Notes: a model not told the origin generated them from the letters alone. DNA of 64,000 nucleotides from Paulinella micropora (GCA_009731375.1 BJOX01000082.1:1014974-1078973), one strand, 5' to 3'; counted from the first letter of the stretch, positions 24,519 to 34,375 are shown. Numbers and translations are program-made.

Positions 24519-24544
24519 AAAAAAAAAAAATCGAGAGAAAATAG

Positions 24545-25051
24545 NNNNNNNNNNNNNNNNNNNNNNNNNNNNNNNNNNNNNNNNNNNNNNNNNNNNNNNN
24601 NNNNNNNNNNNNNNNNNNNNNNNNNNNNNNNNNNNNNNNNNNNNNNNNNNNNNNNNNNNNNNNNNNNNNNNNNNNNNNNNNNNNNNNNNNNNNNNNNNNN
24701 NNNNNNNNNNNNNNNNNNNNNNNNNNNNNNNNNNNNNNNNNNNNNNNNNNNNNNNNNNNNNNNNNNNNNNNNNNNNNNNNNNNNNNNNNNNNNNNNNNNN
24801 NNNNNNNNNNNNNNNNNNNNNNNNNNNNNNNNNNNNNNNNNNNNNNNNNNNNNNNNNNNNNNNNNNNNNNNNNNNNNNNNNNNNNNNNNNNNNNNNNNNN
24901 NNNNNNNNNNNNNNNNNNNNNNNNNNNNNNNNNNNNNNNNNNNNNNNNNNNNNNNNNNNNNNNNNNNNNNNNNNNNNNNNNNNNNNNNNNNNNNNNNNNN
25001 NNNNNNNNNNNNNNNNNNNNNNNNNNNNNNNNNNNNNNNNNNNNNNNNNNN
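24545..25051. other. assembly gap (507 N)
   Basis: Between poly(A)-rich flanks. Content unknown. Confidence 1.
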
Positions 25052-25213
25052 AAAAAAAAAAACGGACAGAAAAATAGCAAGATCGGCGAAAACAGTGAGG
25101 ATATCAAAAATCAATTAACAAAAAAAGTAATAAGGTAGATGGAGAAATACAAGCACAATAATTCACTAGTAAAAGCACAACAAACACACGAGCAAAGAAA
25201 GAAATCAACAAAC

Positions 25214-25358
25214 CTTTAGTCACAATCTGATCGCAGCGAGTGCGGTCGTCCAGAACGGTCCAGATGGCTTTGTTGACGTCGTTGCTGCCTTCCAGCGTCC
25301 AGCGGAGGGAGTCGCGAACGGCGAAGTCATTGGCCGTCATCCAATTGTACTCATTGAT
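25214..25358 (-). CDS. exon B1: C-terminal half of discoidin-like module 1
   Basis: Minus-strand exon with acceptor TTGGATAG and donor AAAG|GTTTGT, 145 nt. The translation begins INEYNWMTANDF and contains RWTLEGSNDV, then WTVLDDRTRCDQ. The pattern aromatic-TAND..RD..W.LEGS.D...W..LDDR is typical of galactose-binding/F5-8 type C (discoidin) domains. It follows exon A1 (25602-25770) on the same strand with compatible phase, and is homologous to exon B2 (27879-28017). Such domains bind glycans or lipids outside the cell. The function of this protein is not known. Confidence 0.65.
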
Positions 25359-25601
25359 CTATCCAAGGTCACCAGCAAACGAATGCGTATTTTGTGTCGG
25401 TTCTCGGTCTGCTTTCATGTAAATAATACGGTACATTGTGCACCTTCGTGCAATTGCGATGCAATTTTCTTCTACCCTCAGATAAAGACAACGTCCTGGA
25501 ATGAGAACCGTATTTTTGCAAAATTCTCCACATATTACTGTCATAATACGCGGTGTTTCCAGGCATTATCCTCATGCGTGTGCTCATGATCACGGTAGTA
25601 C

Positions 25602-25770
25602 CTCAGTCGGCTCGGCATGGTCATACACCAATGGTAGACTGTAGTAGTTCAGCCACTTGGTGAATTCGATGCCGTCGTTTGCAAATCGCCCCTCTTCACC
25701 GGATGGGCACAACTCACCAACGTTCGGCCCACAGTTACCATCAACGTTGGCAGCGGGCTTCCACGAGTCA
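25602..25770 (-). CDS. exon A1: N-terminal half of discoidin-like module 1
   Basis: Minus-strand exon, acceptor CAACTAG, donor GAG|GTACTA. It encodes DSWKPAANVDGNCG, then GRFANDGIEF and WLNYYSLPLVYDHAEPTE. The A.NVDG and NY..LPLVYD elements correspond to the early strands of an F5/8C-type domain, and exon A2 (28661-28832) is a clear homologue with the same splice sites and phase. With exon B1 it forms one complete module of about 105 residues. The intron between A1 and B1 is about 240 bp. Confidence 0.65.
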
Positions 25771-25955
25771 CTAGTTGAAAATCAAATTATAAAAGGCTTA
25801 TGAGAAAGCAATCCGAACAACAACATTCGGAACAGACGATAACAAGGGATGTTTCTTCTTCTTCTCCTCCTTCCTTGAAGTGAGCAAATACTTTAGTAGA
25901 ATGAGCAAGGATTTTGATTATGAAGCGAGTCATTATCAGCAAACTTTGTTTTTTC

Positions 25956-26100
25956 TCGGTCACCACCTCAAATGTGGTCAGGTTACCACCTCAAAATGTG
26001 GTCAGGTTAGCGAGAAAAGCTCATCTTCGGCTCGCCAAATTCGACGTGTTTTGCGGGCTCGCCGGCCCAGCTCGCCCGCAAAAAACGTTGCATTTGTGGC
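25956..26100. mobile_element. fold-back element F2, copy 2
   Basis: Arms AAATTCGACGTGTTTTGCGG and CCGCAAAAAACGTTGCATTT around a GC-rich loop (GCTCGCCGGCCCAGCTCG). It is preceded by two tandem AATGTGGTCAGGTTA units. Homologous to 12740-12861. It lies 5' (on the minus strand) of exon A1, in a presumed intron. Confidence 0.6.
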
Positions 26101-26109
26101 TTGCCGCAG

Positions 26110-26262
26110 AATATGCTAGAATTGCTAGTGGAGTTTCATTCAAAAGCTCTCATCAAGAGCTTTCCAATGAAGTGTGAAATAATTTTACAGTTGGACGCAA
26201 AAAAAGGCTGTGAACGAGGCATTGGAAGTCACTGTGTATTGAATAATGAGGAACTTCTCAAA
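26110..26262. mobile_element. fold-back element F1, partial copy
   Basis: It contains the central palindrome ATTCAAAAGCTCTCATC / AAGAGCTTTCCAATGAA and a terminal GGAACTTCTC. The left terminal arm is missing. Confidence 0.6.
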
Positions 26263-26387
26263 CGGACAATGACGGAGAGAGTAGGACATGGAGAGAGCAG
26301 GACATAATGGAAAAAAAAGATGAAATGACAGAACAAAAGATTTGAAGTGAAGATGTTCAAGAGGAAGCAAAATCTGCTGTTTGCAAA

Positions 26388-26573
26388 ATGCGCCCCGTTT
26401 GTTGGGTGTGTTACGTGTTGGGCATGTGCAAAAGAAAGCGTAGGAGAAAGAGACCTGCGGAAGAGCTGAAACTCGGCGAGCTGAACGACATAGCCCCTGT
26501 TTTTGACGCTCACAAAACGATAGTATCTGTAGGTGTATGCTACGACAAACCAGAAGACACAGACAATAATTAA
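26388..26573 (+). CDS. small unassigned open frame, 61 aa
   Basis: ATG to TAA, beginning MRPVCWVCYVLGMCKRKRRRK. It has an N-terminal Cys/Val stretch, a strongly basic patch and a polar C-terminus. It is non-repetitive, but there is no homologue I recognise and no splice or promoter context. The opposite strand is also open, so this may be chance. Confidence 0.2.
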   Translation: MRPVCWVCYVLGMCKRKRRRKRPAEELKLGELNDIAPVFDAHKTIVSVGVCYDKPEDTDNN

Positions 26574-26737
26574 TAGTGCTTGACAATGTGGTGATCTATC
26601 TATTCTATTCCTCGATCCTATATATATACCTATCTTTCTATCTATCCATCTGTGTGTCTACTATCCATCCATCGTCTGCATCTTTCTTGTCTTTTCCGTC
26701 TGTTTGGCAGAGAAGGGGGGGGGGGGGGGGGGGGGGG

Positions 26738-27053
26738 NNNNNNNNNNNNNNNNNNNNNNNNNNNNNNNNNNNNNNNNNNNNNNNNNNNNNNNNNNNNNNN
26801 NNNNNNNNNNNNNNNNNNNNNNNNNNNNNNNNNNNNNNNNNNNNNNNNNNNNNNNNNNNNNNNNNNNNNNNNNNNNNNNNNNNNNNNNNNNNNNNNNNNN
26901 NNNNNNNNNNNNNNNNNNNNNNNNNNNNNNNNNNNNNNNNNNNNNNNNNNNNNNNNNNNNNNNNNNNNNNNNNNNNNNNNNNNNNNNNNNNNNNNNNNNN
27001 NNNNNNNNNNNNNNNNNNNNNNNNNNNNNNNNNNNNNNNNNNNNNNNNNNNNN
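26738..27053. other. assembly gap (316 N), poly(G) left and poly(C) right
   Basis: Homopolymer G on the left edge and C on the right edge. Content unknown. Confidence 1.
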
Positions 27054-27302
27054 CCCCCCCCCCCCCCCCCCCCCTACCCAACACACACACACACACACTT
27101 TTTTTCTTGTTTGTTTCTTTGTTATTAGTTTTCTTGCGACGGTTTGTTTCGCTATTGCTTTTCCTTCTTCATAACCTGTCGCCTCCATCACTTAATTTAT
27201 CTACCTACCTACCTACCTATATATCAATAATAATGTAATACTAATCTAGCTATCGATATTCTCATCTATTCATCTATCTGCACCTATCATGCCATCCAGT
27301 AT

Positions 27303-27308
27303 AGTAGT

Positions 27309-27351
<43 letters not shown>

Positions 27352-27401
27352 GGTGGTGGTAACAATATGCGTAGCAGCAGGAGCAGCAGCAGTAGTAGTA
27401 C

Positions 27402-27454
<53 letters not shown>

Positions 27455-27463
27455 ATAGTAGTA
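27303..27463 (+). repeat. (AGT)n trinucleotide array
   Basis: AGT/GGT/AGC triplets. The poly-Ser and poly-Val frames are artefacts. Confidence 0.95.
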
Positions 27464-27878
27464 GCTTTTTCTGCGGTATCGCAGCGCTTAAGTCATCACG
27501 TGTTGAGAAACTGCGTTATTGTTCGAATGAATACATATGACATCTTCAAAAAAAGGAATGCAAAGAAAATAAGATCATTTGTGACACATTCAGCACAAAT
27601 TACGATCAGATTACGCGCTAAATCCTGGGAACTCACCCCATAGGAAATTTTTTGGCAGCTGTACCTCTTCTTAACGGATAGCCCAAAGTCTTGGAGGCGC
27701 CCGGAGCCGTCCAAGTTGACCGACCTAACCCACATTCACACGACCTTCTTTGCATGTAAACATGTTTGCTTAGCATAACACAATGCCTGCACGGTCGAGG
27801 TTTTGTTCATAACTTGTGCGGTAGTTTTTCTTCAGTAATCAATGTGAAAGAGTTTGAAAAATTATGATGAAGCCATAC

Positions 27879-28017
27879 TTGTAGTAACGGTCTGATCGGA
27901 GCCGGAGCGGTCGTCCAGAAGCCTCCAGAGCTTGGCGTCGTCGCTACCTTCGAGCCGCCAGCGGATGGAGTCTTTTTCCGGATTATTATTGGCGGTCATC
28001 CAGTTGTACTCGTCGAT
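27879..28017 (-). CDS. exon B2: C-terminal half of discoidin-like module 2
   Basis: Minus-strand exon, acceptor TTGGACAG, donor CAA|GTATGG, 139 nt. Encodes IDEYNWMTANNNPEKDS, then WRLEGSDDAKLW and LLDDRSGSDQTVTT. It is homologous to exon B1, preserving the first codons (I-D/N-EYNWMTAN) and the LEGS.D / LDDR core. The adjoining intron contains a CATA array immediately upstream of the acceptor (28031-28140). Confidence 0.65.
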
Positions 28018-28294
28018 CTGTCCAAGGTCATACATACATACATACAAACATACATACGTACATACATACATGCATACATATATACATATACACATACATA
28101 CACATACATATATGCATGCATACATACATAGATGCATACATTGATCACCAGCAAGAGTGCGATATGTTGTAATGACTGCGAATTTTGTGTCGCAGTACGA
28201 TCTGCTTATGTGTGTATCGTATTTGGCATCGCATCGGACTTCCTTTCAACTAAAGGATTTCGCATCGCGTCGGACTTGCTGTCAACTAAAGGCT

Positions 28295-28361
28295 CGTTAT
28301 AGATTGCCTTCTTCTTCTTCCTTCTTCTTCTTCTTCTCCTTCTTCTTCTTCTTCTTCTTCT

Positions 28362-28417
<56 letters not shown>

Positions 28418-28420
28418 CCT
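28295..28420 (+). repeat. (TTC)n then poly(T)
   Basis: TTC trinucleotides, then about 50 T, ending at a 10-N gap. It lies in the presumed intron between exons A2 and B2. Confidence 0.9.
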
Positions 28421-28486
28421 NNNNNNNNNNGCCCATTTGCGGGTGTGAATCCTGAAGCTTGAGCTCTGGGCCAGGCCCGGCATGCA

Positions 28487-28592
28487 AAGTAAGATTTTTC
28501 GTCCATATCCGTCGACGGATATAGCCGTAAGCGGCCGGTTAACCCGGTAAATTTTGCTAAGTAACGGCTATATCCGTCGACGGAAAGTCTTA
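28487..28592. repeat. ~105-bp hairpin element
   Basis: Inverted arms: AAGTAAGA.., CCGTCGACGGATATAGCCGT on the left, and ACGGCTATATCCGTCGACGG, then GTCTTACTG on the right. The loop contains GCGGCCGGTTAACCCGG. It is a small fold-back element in the presumed intron between exons A2 and B2. No second copy was seen in this window. Confidence 0.65.
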
Positions 28593-28660
28593 CTGTGATG
28601 GCATGCGCACCCTCGCACCTGCCAAAGCTGTGTTCAGTCAGTCGCAGGAACACGCAGTAC

Positions 28661-28832
28661 CTCGGTCGGCACCTTGAAGTCATATATCAAAGGCAGATTT
28701 CCGTAGTTTTGCCACTGGGTGTACAAATTATCATCGTTTGCGTTTGGTCCAAACTCACCATCCGCACAGTCAAAACCTAGTAAAAAATTTCCACAGCTGC
28801 CGTCAACGTCGGTTGCACGCAGCCAACGGTCC
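28661..28832 (-). CDS. exon A2: N-terminal half of discoidin-like module 2
   Basis: Minus-strand exon, acceptor TTGCATTAG, donor GAG|GTACTG. Encodes DRWLRATDVDGSCG, FDCADGEFGPNANDDN and WQNYGNLPLIYDFKVPTE. Compared with A1, the DVDG/NVDG.CG, FGPNAND/FANDG and NY..LPL.YD...PTE positions align, and the splice phases are the same. Together with B2 it gives a second complete module, so the gene has at least two tandem discoidin-like modules. Confidence 0.65.
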
Positions 28833-29284
28833 CTAATGCAAAATTGAACGATAAAATTAGGTAGTGAATCTTGGAAAGCGATTTGAACGGACAGGGTAAA
28901 CAGAATTTGCTTCATTTGACGACTACAGACGAAAAACCGATGTTCAAAGTGTAAACAAACCTTATTATACAAATTTAGGTAATCCTCTCTGGAAAGACAA
29001 AACAGAAAGAGACCTCAAACAGATAAAGAGACGCACACGTGTGAGAGAAAGACAGAGGCAGGAGGGGCCCAAGGGGGAGGGGGGGAGGGGGGGGGGGGGG
29101 GGNNNNNNNNNNGCTCGGCGAGCTGGAGTATTTGTCCTCTAACGCTATTGGGCGAAAACTTGTAGTAGCGGTAGCGACACGGTTCTAACAGAGACCAGCA
29201 TACACAGGAAATAGAAAGCGAGGATACCAAAAATAAATTTCTATCCATCTATTTCTCTATCTACCTATCTAGCAGTTTGCCAAT

Positions 29285-29492
29285 GCGCGCAGTGATTACG
29301 TCGATGTTAAGATAGGCCAACATATCTTGCTCCACAGGCCCGATATTTTCTTTGAATTTTCAACGCCGCAACAACAGAGCAAATCAGCGAATCATTGCGT
29401 CTGTCACAGAAATTTGCCTATTTTGCTCTAGATCTGGTTTTGAAGCGGGAAAACTCATCGAAAATGGAAAACTCACCAAAAAACATGGATAG
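29285..29492 (+). repeat. direct repeat R, copy 1
   Basis: About 200 bp containing CAGAGCAAATCAGCGAATCA and TTTTGCTCTAGATCTGG, repeated at 30591-30780. The two copies bracket the 127-codon exon. Confidence 0.8.
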
Positions 29493-29631
29493 AGTGCGTC
29501 GTCTTCACTGTGGTCACACTACAATAATAATTGTACTGCACGAGGATGCCGCTCAAATACTGTTATGACCAAGAAGCGCAAGTAAGCTCAGTCACCGTTT
29601 GAGCTTGCTGCATGATGAGAACTATACATCC

Positions 29632-29656
29632 TATCTATCTATCTATCTATCTATCC

Positions 29657-29730
<74 letters not shown>
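29632..29730 (+). repeat. (TATC)n array
   Basis: Clean tetranucleotide tract. Confidence 0.95.
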
Positions 29731-29939
29731 GATGCACACGATAAAGAAAGACCGTGGAAAAGAAAGGAAAAGAAAAGACAAGACTGTGAATAGAACAGAA
29801 CAGAAAAAGAAAGGGAACAACAGGACATGAAAAGGAAGAAAATGAAAAGAAAAAAACGGAGCATAAAAAAGGCACAACATGACGGAATTCGAAAATCAAG
29901 ACCAGAAAATGAAAAAGAAAGCAAAGATAGTGGCTTCAC

Positions 29940-30320
29940 CTGCTTCAACGAATCTGCTCGACGCATTCTGTAGAAATGCCTTTCGAAGAGGACACGCATC
30001 GGACACAACAACCAGTTTATAGATGCCAGGGGCGGTTTGAACGGTTTGGTAGAAACCAAGACCAAGGTTTGTGTTTGTCCCGCCAACAAAATCGTCGCAA
30101 TCATTGCTCTGAAATATAAGATTTCCCTCTAGGCTGCTGTCCGTGAAGGTGGTGAACTGGGTGCATCCCGAGTACGGATGGCATGGCACCAGGCTGTTTG
30201 TGTAATAGTTGGGAAAGAAGCCACGCGCATTGTAGCTTGAGCAATAGGTGATGGTTGGGTCGGTGAAATTGATCAAGCCAGGAAAGTCAAAGAGATAGTT
30301 GCCGTAAGATAGCTTTGGAC
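29940..30320 (-). CDS. 127-codon phase-1 exon of unknown extracellular-looking domain
   Basis: Minus-strand exon with acceptor TGTGTGCAG and donor GCAG|GTGAAG, 381 nt, phase 1 at both ends (symmetrical, so it can be inserted or duplicated without shifting frame). It encodes GPKLSYGNYLFDFPGLINF, ITYCSSYNARGFFPNYY, CHPYSGCTQF, FQSNDCDDFVGG and LVVVSDACPL. Five cysteines and many Asn/Thr/Tyr suggest an oxidising, secreted setting. No family recognised. It lies upstream (minus strand) of the discoidin-like exons and may belong to the same gene. Confidence 0.55.
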
Positions 30321-30590
30321 CTGCACACATTCAGCGCAAGCATCACAAGTGATTCCTTATAATTTGACAAAATTTTAGCCGTAATTTTCGAGAAAATTGG
30401 CAAAAAATAGACTGTTATGCTGAGCGTTTGTCTTGTGAATATCAAATCCTTGGACGTCATTTCATCCGCGTGCTCATAGCACGACTTGCACACACACCTG
30501 TCGACGTGGCTCGGCTGTCTGTTCTACCCATAGAACTTTGGAAAAAATAAGCTAACAAACAAGCAAACAAACACCGACTAGCAGCAGTGG

Positions 30591-30780
30591 GCGCGCAGTG
30601 ACCAGGTCATAAAATAGGCCAACATGGGTCGCCTTACAGACCCGACAACAGAGCAAATCAGCGAATCATTGCGTCTGTCACATAACTTGTGCCAATTTTG
30701 CTCTAGATCTGGTTTTTATGAAGCGGGGAAAACTCATCGAAAATTAAAATGGAAAAATCACCAAAAAAATATCGATAGAT
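30591..30780 (+). repeat. direct repeat R, copy 2
   Basis: Homologous to 29285-29492 with small indels. Confidence 0.8.
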
Positions 30781-30799
30781 CTACTAGCTATCATGTGCG

Positions 30800-30962
30800 T
30801 AGTCAATCATTTGCAGTTGATTCCCTGCCAGGTACCCGACACGCCGAGCAGGTAGCTACTCAGAGATGGACAGAGTCACTCTTCCCTCCACAACATTCAC
30901 TGTTATTGGGTGAGGGATGGAGGCACGTGGCCCTTGGGCTCGGCAATAAGAAATCAATAAAG
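30800..30962 (+). mobile_element. retroposon family N, copy 1
   Basis: It starts near AGTCAATCATTTGCAG and runs through GGTACCCGACAC and GAGGGATGGAGGC. It ends in a TAC/TTA microsatellite. Related to 43200-43396. Confidence 0.55.
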
Positions 30963-30974
30963 TACTCTATTGTC

Positions 30975-31166
30975 ACTACTACTACTACTACTACTACTAT
31001 TGCTACTACCACCACTACTACTACTACTACTGCTACTACTACTACTACTGCCATTACTACTACTATTACTAATTTACTATTACTATTACTGTTACTATTA
31101 CTATTACTATTACTATTACTATTACTATTACTATTACTATTACTATTAGCAATATATTACGATTAA

Positions 31167-31251
<85 letters not shown>

Positions 31252-31266
31252 CACTATTATCATTAC

Positions 31267-31333
<67 letters not shown>

Positions 31334-31335
31334 TT
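30975..31335 (+). repeat. (ACT)n, (TTACTA)n and (TTA)n arrays
   Basis: Trinucleotide and hexanucleotide tracts leading into SINE S copy 2. Confidence 0.95.
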
Positions 31336-31566
31336 GGACACCGTGATAGCCCAGTGGTCAAGTTCTACCATCTGGACCCTGTCGCCAGTTCGATTCCCGT
31401 CGGTGCCACCAGTATTTTCATTGAACATACCGGCCCGTCTGGAAGCGTTGGAACTGCCCGTGCGGGGGTGTCATTAGAGCCTATCGTCAATTCTTCGTAC
31501 TCCCCTCACGGGTGAGACGATGGAGGCGCATGTGCAGATTTGCATCAGCCATTGACAGAGAAGCAC
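31336..31566 (+). mobile_element. SINE family S, copy 2 (tRNA-derived)
   Basis: It starts GGACACCGTGATAGCCC. The A box TAGCCCAGTGG is at 31347-31357 and the B box GTTCGATTCCC at 31388-31398. GACACCG and CGGTGCC can pair as an acceptor stem, followed by CACCAG. The unrelated body ends ATTGACAGAGAAGCAC and then (TATT)n. (TTA)n lies on both sides. The A/B box spacing and stem show derivation from a tRNA and predict RNA polymerase III transcription. Confidence 0.85.
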
Positions 31567-31606
<40 letters not shown>

Positions 31607-31609
<3 letters not shown>

Positions 31610-32016
31610 CCCAGTGGCCTCAAGGCGTTAAACTGTGACGCCAACTCATAACCCTTTGGTGGTAGATGCTGGGGAGGAGGGTCGTTGCGCGCGTAAAAGA
31701 TCTTAAACTCCGCATATGCTGGTTGATAGCCCAGGACCCAGCAGACACCAGATTGTTATGGGTGGGGTTTCGAGGCAGCTCTAGCAACCGCGCTTGGTGT
31801 ATGCACTTGCACATTCGGTGACGTCTTGCAAGAGGTTGCTGGGACTGCGGAATAACCTCGGCTTAGTGCAGTCTTGCCCTCAGGAGCTCCATCGGTGGCC
31901 CCGATCATCAGGCGAGAGACTGACACGGGGGGGTGGAGGACCTCGAACAAGGGTATTGGAGGCTTATGTCCGTTGAGGATATGCCATTAGCTGCATCAGT
32001 ACGCCTCAGATATAGT
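31607..32016 (+). mobile_element. retroposon family E, copy 2
   Basis: It starts CAGCCCAGTGGCCTCAAGGC and ends CCTCAGATATAGTA. By eye it differs from the copy at 60520-60930 at only a few positions, for example CCATTAGC against CCATGAGC, which implies recent spread or a recent segmental duplication. The ~60-codon frames on both strands are identical in the two copies, but nothing supports translation. Confidence 0.8.
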
Positions 32017-32029
32017 AAATATTATGATG

Positions 32030-32059
<30 letters not shown>

Positions 32060-32060
<1 letters not shown>

Positions 32061-32284
32061 GTGATAGCCCAGTGGTCAAGTAATACCATCTGGGTCCTGT
32101 CGCCAGTTCGATTCCCGTCGGTGCCACCAGTATTTTCATTGAACATACCGCTCCGTCTGGACCAGTATTTTCATTGAACATACCGGTCCGTCTGGAAGTG
32201 TTGGTCAATTCTTCGTACTCCCCTCACGGGTGAGACGATGGAGGCGCATGTGCAGAAATGCATCAGCCATTGACAGAGAAGCAC
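32060..32284 (+). mobile_element. SINE family S, copy 3 (internal 35-bp duplication)
   Basis: It begins CGTGATAGCCCAGTGG directly after (TTA)n. ACCAGTATTTTCATTGAACA occurs twice in tandem (about 32127 and 32161), and the segment between that and the 3' part is shortened. The same internal duplication is seen in the minus-strand copy at 46356-46609. Confidence 0.8.
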
Positions 32285-32349
<65 letters not shown>

Positions 32350-32520
32350 GGGAGTACATAGCCAATAGTCCCTTTCAACGGGCTGATTGGTGTAAAGTTC
32401 CTAGAGAAATGATCTATGCCGTCACTTCCTTTATTCCACCGATTGGTGTGGAGACTTTCCTTATGGAATGGAGGAATGGATGCGCATGGCCTTTTGGCTC
32501 AGCAATTGGCAGGAGATACA
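32350..32520 (+). mobile_element. retroposon family M3, copy 1
   Basis: About 170 bp from GGGAGTACATAGCC to AATTGGCAGGAGATACA, then (TTA)n. It lies between (TTA)n tracts. A second copy at 61385-61556 is about 90% identical by eye. The last bases resemble the S and LINE 3' ends. Confidence 0.7.
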
Positions 32521-32543
32521 TTATTATTATTATTATTATTAAA

Positions 32544-32605
<62 letters not shown>

Positions 32606-32714
32606 CATTATCCCAGAAAGGTGTTGGGAGTAGGGGTGCGGGTTCTAGGGGGAGAGGGAATAGGAAGTCGCAAATGCGCACCCGCACATCAATTAATCAT
32701 GGTTTTTGGTAAGT

Positions 32715-33340
32715 AGGAGGATTTGGGAGCTCATACTTGCAGGGTGCTTTTATCCAGACTCGATGTTGATGCTGAAACGCTATTTTTCAAATTTGCGTTA
32801 GGGGAGTGTCCTGAATGCCCAAATTCATTTTTAAAAAAAAAAGTAAAAAAAAAAAAAAAAGATAAAAAAAATAGTATTTTTCGAAACTAGACCGAGTTTC
32901 AAGCAAGAAAAAAAAACCTTGTGTTTTTTTTCTTCTATTCTTTTTTTTTTGGCTTTTTGGATTTCGGGAACCAGGAGTGGTTGGGTGCTCATACTTGCAG
33001 GATATCAAGCCCCAGGGTCATTTTCGATGTTTTTATGTTTTTATGTTTTTTTTTTTTTTTTTTTTTTTTTTTTTGAATTNNNNNNNNNNTTTTTGGAATT
33101 CATGCAAATATTTGCGTTAGGGAAGTATTGTGAAAACGCCGAAATTTCTCTTGGTTTGGCAGTCTTGCCGGCACCTCTCCCCGCAAGATGCGTACCCTGT
33201 CGAATGGAATGGGAGTGTCCGGGGGGGGCCTCCTTCCAGGAACCACAGCCCCGCAATATGTGTACCCCAAGCAAATCTGCCTGCTTTTGGTAAATTTTGG
33301 ATTTAGGCATTCAGGACAAACGCCTAATGCAACTAGTTTT
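32715..33340 (+). repeat. dispersed repeat G cluster 1
   Basis: Two or more partial copies of a family recognised by GAACCAGGAG..GTTGG, CTCATACTTGCAGG, TCAAGCCCCAGGGTC and GGAATTCATGCAAATATTTG, separated by poly(T)/poly(A) tracts and a 10-N gap. A longer copy (33090-33340) includes CGCAATATGTGTACCCCAAG and GGCATTCAGGACAAACGCC. It is probably an A-tailed retroposon family. No intact frame. Confidence 0.65.
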
Positions 33341-33418
33341 AAATTTTGATTTTTTGTTTTAGTTTTTGTTTTGAGTAACTGTAAACCGAATTCCAAGCAA
33401 CAACAACAACAACAACAG

Positions 33419-33468
<50 letters not shown>

Positions 33469-33529
33469 NNNNNNNNNNCACCGTTTGTGTGTGTGTGTGT
33501 GTGTTTGTCTGTCTGTGTTTTCGCTTTTC

Positions 33530-33645
33530 TCGATTGCGGGAACCAGGAGGAGTTGGGGCTCATACTTGCAGGATGTCAAGCCCCAGGGTCATTGTCAATG
33601 TTTACATGGTTTTTTTGGAATTCATGCAAATATTTACTTGCTTCA
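33530..33645 (+). repeat. dispersed repeat G, further copy
   Basis: Short copy (TTGCGGGAACCAGGAGGAG to CATGCAAATATTT) after a poly(A)-gap-GT tract. Confidence 0.65.
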
Positions 33646-33976
33646 AATCTCACGTTGCGATGCGGTCAGACTGTGACAAGCCAGAAACATCTCTATCAAA
33701 CTATCTCTTTCTCTCCGTCTGTCTCTCTCTCTATATATGTATTTAAGACGAATGAAACAATACATAAATAAAGGCTCTCCTGGAGGGTCAGAGGTACATT
33801 AAAACCGCATCGAAACAGTACACACATGTATATATTTACATATGCATACTTCATATTGCCTTTATAAAAAACTCTTATGTACATATACAAAAAATGCAAA
33901 TAGATAGGTAACGGTTACAATTACATTATATATACACAGTAAAAAAAAAAAAAAATTAAAAAAGGAAAAAAAAAGG

Positions 33977-33998
33977 AGAGCGAGAGAGAGAGAGAGAT

Positions 33999-34059
<61 letters not shown>

Positions 34060-34200
34060 CACACTTTCCACAACATAGAAAGATTGATTTAAATCATAAA
34101 ATTGAAAGAAAGAAAAATACTGCTACCTCTTCCTCCCCCCCCCTCCCCTCTCTCTCTCTGTCTCTATCCACCTCTATCTTCTCATCTTCTCTCTCTCTCA

Positions 34201-34233
<33 letters not shown>

Positions 34234-34250
34234 TCTTTCTCTCTCTGCTG
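33977..34250. repeat. (GA)n and (CT)n dinucleotide arrays
   Basis: GA tract 33977-34060 and CT tract 34146-34247, bracketing a short unique segment. The (CT)n lies in the presumed intron immediately downstream (minus strand) of the knottin-like exon. Confidence 0.9.
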
Positions 34251-34259
34251 AGCATGTAC

Positions 34260-34370
34260 CGCATTTGTATTGCGTAACGCCTGCGCTCACTTGAATAACG
34301 TTACATTTGCCGGAACAGCACACATTGTCATTTCCAGCGCAACCATTGTAGCCATCTTTTTGGCAATTTG
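34260..34370 (-). CDS. six-cysteine (knottin-pattern) exon K1
   Basis: Minus-strand exon with acceptor CTTCTTAG and donor TGCG|GTACAT, 111 nt = 37 codons, symmetrical phase 1. The spacing is C-x7-C-x6-CC-x3-C-x13-C (starts NCQKDGYNGC, then VCCSGKC, ending QYKC). The C..C..CC..C..C order is that of inhibitor-cystine-knot/knottin-like modules, which serve as protease inhibitors, binding modules, antimicrobial or toxin-like peptides in different lineages. Which role applies here cannot be told. An exon of the same design is at 37101-37190. It could be part of the same modular extracellular gene as the downstream exons. Confidence 0.6.
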
Positions 34371-34375
34371 CTAAG

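Noticed and set aside
31336-31410. Possible functional tRNA gene
   Set aside because: A and B boxes and acceptor-like pairing are present, but the anticodon arm is poor and the same segment recurs five times fused to an identical non-tRNA body with a (TATT)n tail, so it is a tRNA-derived SINE.
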